Shown here: positions 21,931-35,520 of the stretch, piece after piece | Layout: each line of letters begins with the position of its first letter | How positions within the stretch are numbered: the first letter of the stretch is position 1 | Source: Saturnia japonica | Lineage: Eukaryota > Arthropoda > Insecta > Lepidoptera > Saturniidae | Reading direction: 5' to 3' | DNA length: 64,000 nt | Assembly (NCBI GenBank): GCA_033032175.1 | Contig: CM065310.1 | Location: forward strand, 5,208,001-5,272,000 | The notes under the pieces: model-generated | Seen by the model: the letters and a program-made list of their open reading frames with translations, nothing else | Databases searched by the model: none | Told to the model about the DNA's origin: nothing | Made by a program: the position numbers and the translations under genes

Positions 21931-22270
21931 TAATTTAAACTTACGTTTTGAATATAACGAGAACCAAATGCGCCGAGGTTGTGTAAATATTTCAATATAA
22001 ATAAAAAAAGCCGGTAGATTTATTAGCTTCCCTTGAACTCGAGCAGTTCGCTTCAGATTATTTCCATCGCCATTATTACCGTTTATTTATAAGCGATCTC
22101 ACGTTACTCCGATTGATGGATAAGTGCGGAGCTTTAATAGACGATCTAAGTAAAGAGATTACGTGACTAAAAGCGATGTCACATACTTGTAATTGATCGA
22201 AATAGAACATAATCCAAACGGTTCCCAAATATATGTCGCAGAACTATAGACAACAAGATTAGTTTTTTTT
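21931..22270. other. Unassigned stretch
   Basis: Moderately GC-rich (22,000-22,200) compared with its neighbours, but with no open frame or recognised repeat. Confidence 0.4.
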
Positions 22271-22274
22271 TAAC

Positions 22275-22490
22275 ACAAATTCAAAAACAGCCATTCAATT
22301 CCAAGCTAAGCAAAACTTGTATTATGGTAATTAAACAGCTGATATACATACGCAAATAGATATTTAACATTCAGCATACACAACTCAAAAGTATGCTCAT
22401 CACACAAAAGTCAGTCATGGGCGAGGATAGAGCCCACAACTTTACAGCGCACTAGTAGGAAGTATTACCACTGTGCTACGAGGCCTATCA
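22275..22490 (-). mobile_element. tRNA-derived SINE, family B
   Basis: On the minus strand the head reads GGCCTCGTAGCACAGTGG, with a box A (TAGCACAGTGG) near 22,475. The box B region is degenerate. The body matches 33,535-33,730 (minus) through blocks such as 'CAGCTGTTTA' and 'CATAATA'. Two colinear copies with a tRNA-like head support a SINE family. Confidence 0.7.
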
Positions 22491-23680
22491 TATTAATAGA
22501 ACTTTTACATATACCCTTTAATTACATTAAATAAAAAAGATATATTTTGAAGTGAGATTGGAAAAGTGTCAGAGCTAAAACCTTAAAACTATATTAGAAA
22601 TCAAAAATACGTTATTCACTGCGAGATGAAAATCTACCGTCAGTTAGTATTATCATGCCGACCTGCTTAAATATATCTTTACGCATTGTTGAAGAACCTG
22701 AAGTTTTACATGAAAGTAGAAAGTACATGTGTGCTACGCTACGTACGGTGGAGAAAACCTAGTTAATATGTATGAATGCTCAAAAAATAATGTTAAAACA
22801 AAAATACAATGGAAGGGCCATCGAATAATAGGTGTTTAAAATCGCTAATTAATATTGCATGATAAAAAAGTCTGTAATTCTCCCAGTATTTTCGCCAACA
22901 GGAGGATATTTTTAGGCTTATATAGATTTTGATTTCTAAGGAAAAGTCTATATACACTTACACAAACACTAAATCATATCAGAACGTAATTACACAGTAA
23001 TAAATTCCTCTGTAGGTTACACAAAATACCTACTTTTACATTACATAATAAATGAGCAGAAATAACAATACGTTAATACAATTAACACGGTAGACAGCGC
23101 CCCCAATACTTAATGTACTCTATTACTTAACTAGATTATTTGTTATGTAAATATTTCGTCAATAATACGCCAGCGGCGAAAAGGCCCATACAGACGCGTC
23201 GTTCTGTTCATTTTGTTCAACACGGTAACGCTTTTTACCTTACAGAGATATATTTAAATAAAACCACAGATATAATGTTTGTTTGTGAAAAGTTAACACG
23301 TAGGTACAAACAAAATTTGTCATTATTATCTAAGTAATGGAGACCGCAACAGAATTACTTACGCTACGAACCCGGAGTAAAAAAAATATGGAATTAGGTT
23401 TGCATAATTTGATACACTTGAACTTTTTTGAATACTGGTTGTGATTATAATGTATCTTTGATATAGAAAAAGTCTGTAAGAAAACAGAATAACTACAAGT
23501 TAAATAAAAAATTTAATAAAACTCTAACATAAGTAACCTATTAATTGATGCTATTTCAATGAGACCAAACACGATATATCTGATGTAAGTTGGTGAGGAG
23601 TTATGTATCCTACAGATTCCAGATGCATTATGCAAATACATTTGGAATTAACAATAAAAAAAAATTGAAATTATCCTTTA
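22491..23680. other. AT-rich stretch, no gene seen
   Basis: Short frames only. A diverged copy of 'GTAAGTTGGTGAGGAGTTA' at 23,585-23,610 marks a repeat fragment related to 21,590-21,610. Confidence 0.5.
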
Positions 23681-23945
23681 GCAATGATGACTCAGTGGTA
23701 GCTTGTACGGATACGGTGTCGATCGAGCTGAGTTCGAATCCGTAAAATGAACACGAGTTTCCGGTGAAGGAAAACATCGTGACCAAACCATAGCATGGTG
23801 GTATGGTATGGTCTAATGATCGCCTGGCTAGCTACCACCCACAACTTGAAAATCTTCGTCAACCCCCACTAGGTTTAGCGTGACATCATTTTGAACCACA
23901 TAGTCACTTAACATCAGGTGATATTGTGGTCAAACGCTAAAATCT
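23681..23945 (+). mobile_element. tRNA-derived SINE, family C, copy 1
   Basis: Box A-like TGACTCAGTGG (23,688-23,698) and box B GAGTTCGAATCC (23,730-23,741). The body contains 'GGTGAAGGAAAACATCGTGA' and 'CATAGCATGGTGG', and the 3' part 'CACTAGGTTTAGCGTG'. Inverted copies are at 37,930-38,229 and 54,901-55,214. Confidence 0.85.
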
Positions 23946-24826
23946 TCAAAGTATTAAAAAATAAACAAAAAGCGCGTTATGACAAAATGATTACAGTGAA
24001 TTTTAACTTGATTTTAATTTAAAGAAATTTTTTATACGATTTTCCGTTTATATTTTGGAAGTTGTACCTACACGTATAGCGTAAAGTTTATAGTTTTAAT
24101 ACCAGTTAACAGATAGGCGGGCGTATCACCAGCTGCAATGTCGTCGATAACTGATATACTTTGTGACATCGAATGTAGGAACGGAGGCGTTAAAATAAAT
24201 TTAGCGCTTTGCGGACTGCGAGCTACCGCGGGACACTTTACAACTCATCGTTAAAACTTATTGCAGTTGTGTTCCTGATAAATATGAAATTACTAGCTTC
24301 TGCTATTTACTTGGTCAGCGTGTACTTCAGAATTGGAATCGGAGATAAATTAAAAATATGTCATTTATCGGAACAAAAAGTTTGCTACGTATAAATCCAA
24401 ATCCGTTTTTGCGTGATTGAGTAACAAACATCCAAACACACAAAATTGCACCAAACATAGAACTACAAGTAGGATAAATAAATAATAATATCAGTCTATA
24501 AATGATCCACCTCTGGGCAAATTGGCTTCAATTACCACGCTAACTCATGAGGTATTTCTACCGAGAAACCTAGTTTTTTTTCCACAACTATAAAAAGATT
24601 TCTCAAGAGTTCGAGTTTCCTCAAGACGTGTTGCTTCATCGTGGGTCGATAGTGTTAGTAATTCAAAGTAGAAAATATACCGAAATTCCGAAAAAAATCT
24701 TAATGCACATCGGTGCTCGAAACCTGTAAACAAAGAATCGATATTCCGCCTAAGCCACACAACTACCACGACTCCTGAATATGAAGTTAGGAGTTTATTA
24801 TTAATTCGTGTTAAATTTTATCGCAA
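23946..24826. other. Unassigned stretch
   Basis: No exon or repeat recognised. A minus-strand frame of 74 codons (24,545-24,769) has no family likeness and no supporting splice or poly(A) signals. Confidence 0.45.
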
Positions 24827-24922
24827 TTTCGCGGCTGAGTGCCCTAAGCGCTCGCCCCCAAGTCCGGTGAAGCTGTAAAAGCCGTCAGAGAGGCTCCAGG
24901 GCCCCTAAGGCTAACAGTATAG
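24827..24922 (-). repeat. Interspersed repeat D, partial copy
   Basis: Inverted match to the first 95 bp or so of repeat D, including the GCTGAGTGCCC-AAGCGCTCGCC block and the terminal 'CCTAAGGCTAACAGTA'. Confidence 0.7.
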
Positions 24923-25618
24923 ACAGTTAAAAAAAATCTATCGATTATAGAAAATATCTTTGCTTTAAAGGTTATGTAAATTAAACCTTTAAATCACAGT
25001 TAATTAGAGAATTTAACTGTGACATTATTGTCAATATCATAAGTATACATTTAGAATACATAAAAAACAAAATTAATAACGACTAGACAAGATTTTGGAA
25101 ATTGCTCTTCAATATTGAATGTAAATATTCAACGAATGTTTTAATTCATTCTGTAGACGTCCACGGCGACAACTTAACAATAAAGACGAGTCTGATAGAT
25201 AATAGTATAGATATTGTATTACGATTTAAGACCAAAACTAGTCATTAAAATTTATATAGTTCAGTGAACAAATTGGAGTTATTCTTATACGAAAATTTTC
25301 ATATAAAAACAAATTAACAGAACAGTTAGAGGAGCGTTTTCAATATAATATTTCAATAATAATTCGGCATAAAAAAAACAAGAGGACTGATTCGTTTTCG
25401 ATAGGTAATAGCGGAAATTACAAAATTGATTAGGAATACTTCAATAACAGTGTCAGGGGAAAGCGTCCTTGTTTTTGTAAATAAAAGGGGTTCTGTATAC
25501 GGAATACAATTTAGATAATGCTGTAAATTTTCAGTCACTGTTTATCTTCACATTACCACCGTTGGCACAGGACTTATAATCAATTTAGGAATGGATACTT
25601 AAATTTTTTTATAACATA
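24923..25618. other. AT-rich stretch, no gene seen
   Basis: Nothing recognised beyond short AT-rich frames. Confidence 0.5.
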
Positions 25619-25834
25619 ACATACCATCATGACACCCACAGTTCGCTGGGTATGTTTTTAGGTTCCACGTAATAGGGGGCGAGCCTATTGATTGCCATTA
25701 ATCGGGCAAAAACCAAACTCCGAACTGCTACTGAGAATTACATAGAAAAACCAATAACACTTTTCTCGACCTGGGAATTGAATTCAAGACCTCGAGCTTA
25801 GCTTTCGCTTACGACCACTAGGCTAATGAGGCAG
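25619..25834 (-). mobile_element. tRNA-derived SINE, family A, inverted copy
   Basis: Inverse of the 8,845-9,126 element. The minus strand reads CTGCCTCATTAGCCTAGTGG (box A), a mutated box B (GAATTCAATTCCC), then the family body with 'GCCCGATTAATGGCAATCAA' and 'CATACCCAGCGAACTGTGGG'. Older than the first copy, judging by its substitutions. Confidence 0.8.
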
Positions 25835-27814
25835 TTTTCATTTAACGTAGAATCACTAACTACAAATAAATATTTTGAACATTACTCACAGCACTTTCAG
25901 TCATGGTTTTTATGTTATAAAAATAATGGTTTTCAATTTTGTTTTTCATTTAGATTTAAATATGCCTGGTCAGAATAGAAATATTCTTTAACTTCATTCA
26001 TTTTTCAAGTACAGTAAGACTTTGAAGGTAGTTACGAACAATTCGCTTGATGAAGCTAAGTCAACCCTTTTGTCGAAGTCAGAGGAGTATTATTGGATCA
26101 ACAACCATACGATTTTAAAGCAATTCAAATAAAAATCTGACTTTGATACATGGATTCAAGACTAAGAAAGTGTACAAACATATAATATACGGTATTTTTT
26201 CTTACCTTAATAACCCAAAATTAAATCCAAATAACATAAAAGAAAACCGTAACTGACCGACTAACTAATCTATCAACACATACCTCAAACCACTGAACGT
26301 TTTGAGCTTGAATTTGGCTCACAGATATTTTATATGACGTAGGTATGCGCTAATGGATTTTTAGAAAATTCAACCCAGGATTGTTTACATGATTGAAACC
26401 GAGGGGCACATCTAATAAATATATAAAGGTGTAGTAATAACAAAATAATACTCACTCGATAAACAAATCAAATTACAAAAAAAAAATATAATTTATTAAA
26501 TTAAATTTTAGTCGCTTTTACGACGTTAACATTTCTTAATTCGATAGAATGTATAGGTTGAAATCCTTGGATGCAATCTTCTTTATATGTATTATTAGAT
26601 ATATTTATAATGTAATTTATTTAGACATTTAAAGAAAAAATATAAATATGTATTTTATTTTATAAAAGGATTGAATTTTTGTCCGTTGCCACAAAGTAAT
26701 TTAAAGAGCGTTAAAGATTTAACTTCGTGGACTTTGTTATAGAGAGAGTAATCTCTGAAGTCCTCCGGCTGAGCTGAGCTGAGATTTCGAGACTTAGTTT
26801 ACAGCTTCGAGACAGAATCTACTCATGTATTTAATTAAAACTAGATTTCCTGTAACTTCCATTGGCCTCGATACAATTGAGGCGCGTTGACATTTAACAT
26901 CCTCTGAGGCGTAACAATGGATTTTTAATTAAGTTTCCAACCTATACTTAATAATAAAATAATTGTGCATCTATATAGTAATACCTAGGGGCGAATATAT
27001 TCCGAAATGTATATCGTATCACGAAAAATATATATTTCTCATGTCTCGAAAGTATTACAAAAATATAAGATTATACTTTTCCTGAAAGCGATTCAACAAT
27101 AATAATAAATATACAGTACAGCCCCGCGTCCAGTTCAGGCGGAAGGACGTAAGGATTTACGCAATGTAGAAACTATGACGTAATTTCCTAAGAGCGTGGC
27201 ATTAAAAAACAACAGATATTCAACTAAAATAAGACTTCATTTAATAAAATGATTTTTATTACAGAGGAAGACAAACTATACCGTCGCGTAGTCTTGGTCA
27301 TGAAGAAGTTTGTACATCCTGACACAACTCAAAATGAACAAAGAGAATAACTATACTTATACTTAATTATGTCCCAAAACTTATCTATATAAAGCACATA
27401 TTACATGGATTAGTGATATAAGAAACATAATAAAGATTGTTTAACAAAATAGTAGATCAAAACTTTATAGTAAACTAGGTACTATATTTTAGAGAAGTGA
27501 TCTATCGCTTAGTTTACAGTAGCCGTTTGGTTTGGATTATCTTGGATTGAGCTAGCATTTAAAAATATCCACAGTGCAGCTTTAAAATAGTTTTTCGCTT
27601 TTATGAACAATGCAAATTTAAATGAAGCAATGATTACATATAAAAGCATAAAAACAATAAATCATTGTAGAATGGAATATAGCTCCAGTCACTTCAATAG
27701 AGTAGAGATAAATGCATAATGAAGCAAAACTATATTTGTTTACTAGATAAAGTTTATTTGTATGCCGCTATTTAAGTATAGAACAATAAATCAAATAAGC
27801 ATTATAATAACAAG
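25835..27814. other. AT-rich stretch with one repeat tail
   Basis: The tail 'TTGAAACCGAGGGGCACATCTA' near 26,395-26,420 is the end of a common lepidopteran repeat (compare 40,020-40,042). Otherwise nothing is recognised, including the slightly GC-rich 27,120-27,200. Confidence 0.45.
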
Positions 27815-27886
27815 CTAATTTATTAAAAAGGACACAAAAAACCCGGCTGCAAGTAAAACACTTTTAAAAATAGATATACATTCAGT
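27815..27886 (+). repeat. Interspersed repeat K, fragment
   Basis: 'AATTTATTAAAAAGGACAC' followed by 'AAAAAACCCGGCTGCAAG' matches 62,515-62,570. The mariner that follows begins where the match stops, so it seems to have inserted into this repeat. Confidence 0.55.
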
Positions 27887-29126
27887 CAAAAAAGTATCGG
27901 TAATGGATGACTCATTTATGGTTCGAAATTATTTTTTTTGGTGTTAGATTGGTACAACTGTTTTTCATTTTGGCGCGGAGTTGGAGTTGAGTCTGTCATT
28001 TAGTTTAAATACAGTGCTGTTTTTAGTTTGATCATATCTAGTGTGTATTGTGATTTTCATAATGGACAAAAACATCAACGAAGAGTTTGTATTAAATTTT
28101 GCATCGCTAATGGAATTTCGTGTTCGGAGACACTGAAAATGTTAAAGAAAACTTACGGTGAATCGACTTTATCAAAAACACGTTCTTATGAGTGGCACAA
28201 AACGTAAAAAAGGCGGTCAAGATATGATGGAAGATTTTCCTCGCCCTAGTAGGCCATCAACGGGAAGGAAGTAAGTAGTGACTGAAAATCCTCACTCAAG
28301 TTTGAGAGAGATAGCCGCTGAACTTTATGTCTCATGAGTTGGTCCATATAATTTTAAATAATCACTTGGGTATGAAACATGTTGCGCTCGGCTAGTCCCA
28401 AAAGACTTGAATTCTCCAAAAACTCAATTGCATAAGAGTCGCTGAGGGCATACTAGAACGAATCAATGCCGCCCAAAATTTATAAAACGCATTCTTACCG
28501 ATGATGAGACGTGAGTTTTCGAGTTTGACATAAAAACTAGTCAACAAGCTTCGGAGTGGCGCCTTCCAACTGAACCGAGACCGAAAAAACCACACCAAAG
28601 TCGATCAAAATCAAAGTAATGTTAACTGTTTTCTTTGACTATTGCGGTGCTGTACACCCGGAACTCTTACCGGAAGGTTAAACGGTAAATAAAGTATATT
28701 ATTTGAGCGTTATGCGGCATTTAGGACAGCAAATTCGAGGAAAAAAGGCCAAACATGAGAAAAGAAAGTTCTTGGATTTTGCACCTCAATGCCATCATTG
28801 CAAACGCATTTTTGACCAAAAACTCAACAAATACCATCGAGCAACCACTTTAATCACTAGATATGGCTGCAGCCGACTTCTTTCTTTTTCCTAAATTCAA
28901 ATTACCACTTCGTGGTACCAGTTTTCATTCAGAAGAAGACATAAAGGAGAATTCGCGACGAGAACTAAACTCAATTCCGGAAAAAGCGTTTAAAAAATGT
29001 TTTGATGATTGGATTATTCGTTGGCGTATGTGTTTCGCTTCTGAAGGAGCATACTTTAAAGGGGATAAAATAAATTTGGATGAGTTACTAACATTTCGTG
29101 TATTGATCTTTTCTCGGTACATTTTT
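27887..29126 (+). pseudogene. Decayed DD34D-type mariner transposon
   Basis: A degraded transposase runs from MDKNINEEFVLNF (28,062) through SRPSTGRK, ILTDDET (first catalytic Asp, about 28,500), LNAIIANAFLTK (where the second catalytic motif should be, with the Asp lost) and MAAADFFLFPK (third Asp, 28,863-28,895) to EKAFKKCFDDWIIRWRMCFASEGAYFKGDK. At least ten stops and several frameshifts interrupt it. The ends are imperfect inverted repeats: CAAAAAAGTATCGG (27,887) against the inverse of CTCGGTACATTTTT (ends 29,126). Clearly inactive and much older than the DD41D copy. Confidence 0.88.
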
Positions 29127-29229
29127 AACAGAGATTTAACGCTCGAAAAACATAATTGTCCATTTTCGCAGTCGGATAAAGATATTAGAATTTTAAGTTT
29201 CAATTATAATTCAGTAAGATAAAAATCAT

Positions 29230-32200
29230 TCTTAATTTATTATAGTAGCATATTATAGTCTGTTCAAGTACTAAAATATTACTAATATTTTGTTATGTCC
29301 CAAATATTTGACATCATTAAGGTTAACACTAAAGTAACATTTTCATCAATTAATTACAGTAAATCATATTACACTAACGGCGTAGTAATAACATTAAATA
29401 CATAATTGAATTAGGTCAGTTGGCTCGATAACCAAGCCATATCTGTATGGTCATAGCAAAAACCATTCACTCGAGCGTGATACATTATTTCTCAAATAAC
29501 CTACTGAAGCCCGTTATTATAAATCCATCAAGCTTACAAGTTGTAATGTTGTTTGACGGAATCAGAAACATTCAGCGTTTAATCAGTGATTAAACCAACA
29601 GAACTTAGTAAAATGCGATTCAACGTCGTGCAGCCATTTGTCAGTAGAGGCGCAAGCAAATCCGACAACCCTTATTTACAGACCAGTCGAACGTGAACTA
29701 GGAGTTCTACATTCTAAACTATGACAGTGATAAATTTAACTATAATGCACAGTATCGCATTAAGAGCTATGTTTCACGTTAATTATTATTTTTGTATTTT
29801 GTATAATTTTTATAAATAATGTTCATTAACTGGTTGGTAAGTACCTACCAACTTACAGTACATACTTCAAGTGCAGTAGGTACAATTTAATTATAGATAT
29901 TGACGTCATTTTATGCGGTAAGGTTTTGAACAGAAAAATGATCAAGGAATTATAAAAAATAAAAAAAAAGTGTATTTGAATAGGACTTAAAATATTGTAA
30001 AGATTAATAGGAAGATGAACATAAAACAAATATTTTTCATATAAATACCACGTTTTTAAACTGACTTAAAAGTATAAAATGATTTAAATCTTAAATAACC
30101 GAAAATTATGCACGTTGTTACACATACAATAGAAAATCTGCACTGACGGTTGTAAAAATGCATATGTTATTTTGTGTTAAAGTAAAATGTAAAAAAATAA
30201 ATTTTTAACTGACATAAATAACGGACTAACTGACATGTGAAAAGATAATTTAAAATCGATTACAAAATTTGGAACAAACAAAGAAAAAAACACAAAAAAC
30301 GAGTTAATAAAAATATATGTATAATCATCACCCGACGTTGGTGCAAGAGCTTCATAACTAAAACGAAAACTAAAATAAATAATTTATAATGAAGTAATAA
30401 AAATTTCGTGAAGATCTCTCAGCTTATACGATACGAAAGTTTGTACTAATATTAGTATTTTCAAAATGTTTGCGATCCTTATAAAAATAGCTTTCATGAA
30501 TACATAAATGATAGTATATCTTTAGGATAGTTAAACAGATCTACACACAATTTTTTTTATTGAAAATCAACTATTTGTGTTATATTTTATTAATTATACA
30601 CTACCTATTTATAGTATAAAACTGACGCAGAACGATTTGTTTAAAAAAAAAACAAAAGTAGGCATTTAATTAAATAATTGACCAAAGATATTTTCTATTA
30701 TTAATTCTATCTTTTATAAATCTAGTTGAAACTTAAAATAACTCTGTACTAAATAACCTCACCATACTTGTTTAAACAAATATTTTGAATACCGATAATT
30801 TTATACAAGTCTTAAAATATAAAATCAAATACGAAGTATGAATACGTAATAAAATTATTCAATTTTTTTAAATAGTTATTTTTAATCCGACCCTGTTCAC
30901 ATGAAGGCGTAATACAAAACTCGAATACAAGTGGCGATGATGCTACAAACCAGATCCACGGTGACAATAACAATACGATCGCGATTTTACTGTACTCGTA
31001 CAGTGATTTATGTTTGTCACGTTATATTGTGGGAACGCTTAATCATTCAGAAATTTCAGGGTTCTTTTATTGGTTTCTCTGAAAATCTTACTATTAATTT
31101 TTATCATCGTTATTTTCTACAATAGGTCTTGTATATAATTTAATAAACATGTATGTGTTTAAATAATTTTATTAATAATTTACAACTATTATAAGCTAAA
31201 GTTATTAAGTATAATAAAGCGGGATAAGTTTTTTTTTGTTTGTTAACTCGCTATCTCTGGATCTACCAGCCGGATTCGAAAAAATCTTTTTGTATACGAG
31301 CAATAGTATAGGTTATCTAATATAAGGTTACAACTTTCAGCTAGCCTTAAATATTGTTTTTTGTTAAGTAAGTCGGAAGTGGAAGCCCTTCCAATTTAAC
31401 CATGTGCACTGGCGTAATAGTTACTGATATGTAAATGCAATATTCTACAAAAATATTGGCCCTTAGTATATTTAAAAACAGCCCAGGATAGGATATGCCT
31501 ATCTCTTATACATAAGCCCCAATAAGGTATTTTGCGAATTATTTTTTGTTAAACGTTAAAGTTAAACCTTGCCCTTTATAGGATGATAATTAGACACATA
31601 GTTTAGGAGATAACGCAAAATTAAAATAATTTAACACTAGGTTTCGGTCTATGATTATAGTACTGTAAGTTACACGGGTGCGTTAGCGGCGCGGCGCGGT
31701 GTTTGTCGGATAAAATTAAAACGAGTGAAACCGTGGGACACAGCTAGTATAATATTGGCCTACACAAGCCAATAATTTTAAAGTTTAAAAAACAAGTTAG
31801 TCGCCTAATTTAAATATAATTAATGGATAATATTCCACATGTATGAACAGTTTTTCGTTCTTGACTGTTACTATTTTCGGAAACATTCTCAACGGAATTT
31901 AAGGTATACCAGGTTGGCCTGTCAGTCGGCAGGTGGTCGGCGAAAACGACGTAATGTATCACGTACTACCCCATATAAATGGTTATGTTACAGTATACGA
32001 TAGCCTTGTAATAAATCTGAAAGCGAGAGATTCAAAGGCTTAGTTTGTATTATATAAGCGTGATTATTTTTTATTATACTAAGGATAATTGAAAAAAAAA
32101 ACATTATAAGACGAACTCTAATATTGAGACAATTTTTAATTTCATTCATAAAATTATAAAGTTAATAATATAGTAGTAATATTATTGAGGATGGATACAA

Positions 32201-33299
32201 TCCCGAGTACTTCATAAATGATTATAGTTTAATCACAGACGTGTGAATATATTTTGTCTATTCTTTGAAAGCATTTCGCTTTTTACAAGACTCATTACCG
32301 TTTTCATATTTCTACAAGAAAAATAGTAGTGTTTTTTTTTTTTTCGTAAACAACAGATGATAAGGAGATTATGTAGTATAATATTATTATGCGAAAAATA
32401 AAATTAACGTGTGATCTTTATTGTAGAAACCTATATTTTCAGCGTCTTTAACGTCAGGTTTATAGGATTCGTTATAAAATTAACTGTGTGTTTAATCCTT
32501 AAGTACGATTCTGTATACAAGTATGCACATACATGATTTCAAAGTGAAAAGTTCGCAATGTACGTTGCGCTGAAATACATACCGCTTTTGAGTTACGGCT
32601 TGTATTAATTTCACTCCTAGTAAAATGTCCAAACCTTTCAGTAAATAGATTCTTTAGGAGTATACTTCAAAAACATCATATCAGTGTTCGCACAAGGTTA
32701 TTTTGTCATTATTTATAACAATATTAATGTTTTCTTTTTTTTAAATACCAGCTGACATTCGCAACTTCGTTCATATTAATATTCTACGGAAATTACGTGT
32801 CTTATGTGAATTAAAATTGGTCTGACTTTTTAAGTTATAACTGTATCATATACTGTTTAACGCCTATGAGTTAGCTAGCCTTTGAATCTTTCTCGGGTTT
32901 AATTGTTTAGTAGATTTAAAGTGATGCAAAACAGAAAATTTACAATGTCTTATATACTACAGATACAATATTAAGCTATTTAATTTACCTATCTCTAAAC
33001 AAACCTTTACGAAAACTATTAGGTCTGGCTGAGAGAAGGCATTTGCATACTTAGGTGTAAGTGAAGCCGAGGATATGTTCCAGTATGTTCCATGTCTGAC
33101 ATGATCACATTCCGCTGTATAAGCTTGATTAATTTTGAATAGTCCGCAGCTATGCGATATGTAGGTAATTTAGCGAAATCTCTCTCTTTGATATTAATCA
33201 TCGCCGACGTTAGTTTCCAGCTTGGAAATAAATTTTATTAACTTTCAACTATATTTTACCGAGCGTTTGTCATAAGAATTTATTGTTTACTAGTAATTC
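29230..33299. other. Long AT-rich stretch with repeat tails
   Basis: No gene recognised. A repeat ends at 31,660-31,749 with 'GCGTTAGCGGCGCGGCGCGG' and 'GTGAAACCGTGGGACACAGCTAGT', a typical lepidopteran interspersed-repeat tail whose start may be the 'CGCTATCTCTGGATCTACC' near 31,247. Near 32,745-32,775 'AGCTGACATTCGCAACTTCG' is the beginning of a similar repeat in reverse orientation. Confidence 0.5.
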
Positions 33300-33505
33300 T
33301 ACTATCTTACTAATATTATAAATAGGAAAGCTTGTATGTTTGCTTGTTTACAATTCGATCACGCAAAAGCAGCGGAACAGATTTGGATAAAATGTGGCAC
33401 ACATATAGTTTATTACCTGGTTTAATACATGGGATACTTTTAAACCCGGTAACAACCCAACTCTGAAATCCACGCAAACGAAGTTGCGGGCAAAAATTAG
33501 TAAAT
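33300..33505 (+). repeat. Widespread lepidopteran interspersed repeat
   Basis: Begins 'CTTACTAATATTATAAATAG', continues 'CACGCAAAAGCAGCGGAACAG', 'TGTGGCACACATATAG' and 'AACCCGGTAACAAC', and ends 'CGAAGTTGCGGGCAAAAATTAGT'. I recognise the order of blocks from many moth and butterfly genomes; its classification is not certain. Confidence 0.75.
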
Positions 33506-33534
33506 TATTTATTATGGAGTCACAGTTTCACAAA

Positions 33535-33730
33535 TGTTCATTTAATTCCAGACTAAACATAACTTATATTATGGTAACTAAACAGCTGTTAAGCTAAACA
33601 AATACATGAAACAAATTTTAAGCAACCTAATGAACAATTGACAATTGTTCTCATCATACAAAAGACAGTATCAAACCCGCGTCATCTCGGTTCAATAGTA
33701 GGGCTTATTTACACTGCGCCACGAGTCATG
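33535..33730 (-). mobile_element. tRNA-derived SINE, family B, copy 2
   Basis: Colinear with 22,275-22,490. The tRNA-like head is at the right end (CACTGCGCCACGAGTC read on plus) and the body includes 'TATTATGGTAACTAAACAGC'. Confidence 0.65.
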
Positions 33731-35464
33731 TCAAAAGTAAAAACTATTTGTAAGAGAAAATGCAAGTTTAGATTGAGATTGACTAAACGTCGGAAATTTT
33801 TCCTCGCTATTATTAGAATAGGTCAAATCTTGCAAACTACATTTGTAACTACTTCCACTTAACCGTTTGAGCTGATATTTGGAGTAGGTACATATGTAAC
33901 TTCAATATTATTATTGAGCCGGTATTTAATAACAACAACGACTCGATAAGTAATAGTACTTATACTAGGACTATAGAGTCCTAGGTCATAATCTATAAAA
34001 GCATGTGTAAAATATATATTATTGTATATTGAGAATATACAGAGTAAACGAGAAGGCGTGGGCGGTTATAAAACACGCATGTTAACATGTATTTTCTTAT
34101 AAGGGGGAAATTTATCTTGAGTATTATATTTATGCCGCAAACTACCGAGAAGTAGGCACAAGAGTATTACTATTTACATTAATCAACATCTCCGTATAGA
34201 CTATAAACAGTTCATGAACGAAACTATTTATAAGTAGTTTATATTTATCCATTCAGGTAATAGTTGTATTGATAATTTAAGCCGTTGAATAGTAGAAATC
34301 ATATAATCCATTAGAATTCATAAAAAATCTGTCGCTGCCAGATTTTCACGCGCTTTACTTAGGTACCTATAATCAGTATCAATTAACAATACCCACGCTT
34401 TGAAACTTAATGAAAAAGTTTTCGGTACCTTGTAAAAGTGACCTGATTTATTTATCGCGTAAAATTAACATAACGAACTCCGGCTAGATTATTTAATTAA
34501 AAGCACTTTACAACATGTGACTCGGTGCACCTCGTCGATACGAGGTATTCCGATCGCCTATTCAATACTAAAATCAATTTATATTTTTTTTTATAACGAT
34601 AAAACAATTATACATTAATGGATTCTGTTTCATGTTGAATTAGACTGTAATGAACAAGTTGATTTACTGGCTGTATTCCGCTACAGGAGCACCTCTATAT
34701 TTTATAGATATGTGGTACGTGTAGGTGTAATTTGATAAGAGACCGCAAGAAAAGTTAATTTGGTATACCATTATACAACCCAAATCTCATTTTGATTTTC
34801 CATGGATAGATCAGACATTATTAAGATCTGACTTAATGGTAGCTCTCAGACTTCGTTCAAGACTCATGACATATTTCATAAAATAACTTTTTTACATTTA
34901 ATAAGGAAAAGAGCATCACCTAATTGCACGATATGTGGTGTGTTTGAGGAGGTAGGTAAGTCATATTTTGGTAGAATGTGTTCAGTATGAAAGTTGTTGG
35001 AGTTTAATTAAGAGGACGCGATCCACAGAAGTAGGTATTAGAAATTCCAAGGTATCAAACCCTCTTTCTCAGGTTAAGAAAATATTATATAAAATTGTGG
35101 AATTAGCATAAGCATTAAAAATTGTGTTTCAAAAATCAAAAATTATATTGTTTGTGATGTTTTTAAAGGGCGTCATAGTCACAACTCGACGGAGCACATA
35201 AGTATTTTAATAACACGAATATAAAATAAGATATTACTAGTTGTATCTACTATTAAAAGCCAAATCATAATTAATCTACTCACATAGCAAAGCATTTCGG
35301 TAACAGCATTTAATTTGGTCCATCAACATCCATTGGAAGTCACTCTTTATTGAAATCTAACGATAAAAGTTGTTACTTTCCCTTCCTTTTTTCTTTTTTT
35401 TATTGAAAAATATTTAAGTACTTAAAAATACAATGGTTATTAACGTGAACTATATTAAAAAGTC
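33731..35464. other. AT-rich stretch, no gene seen
   Basis: No exon-like segment. A run of short frames only. Confidence 0.5.
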
Positions 35465-35470
35465 TTTATT
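35465..35470 (-). terminator. Poly(A) signal AATAAA behind the candidate exon
   Basis: AATAAA on the minus strand, 51 bases downstream of the stop of the frame at 35,521. Such hexamers are frequent in AT-rich DNA, so the support is modest. Confidence 0.35.
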
Positions 35471-35520
35471 GAATGTTTACCAAAAATAAATAAATTCAAA
35501 TATAAACACGAAAGCAAGAA

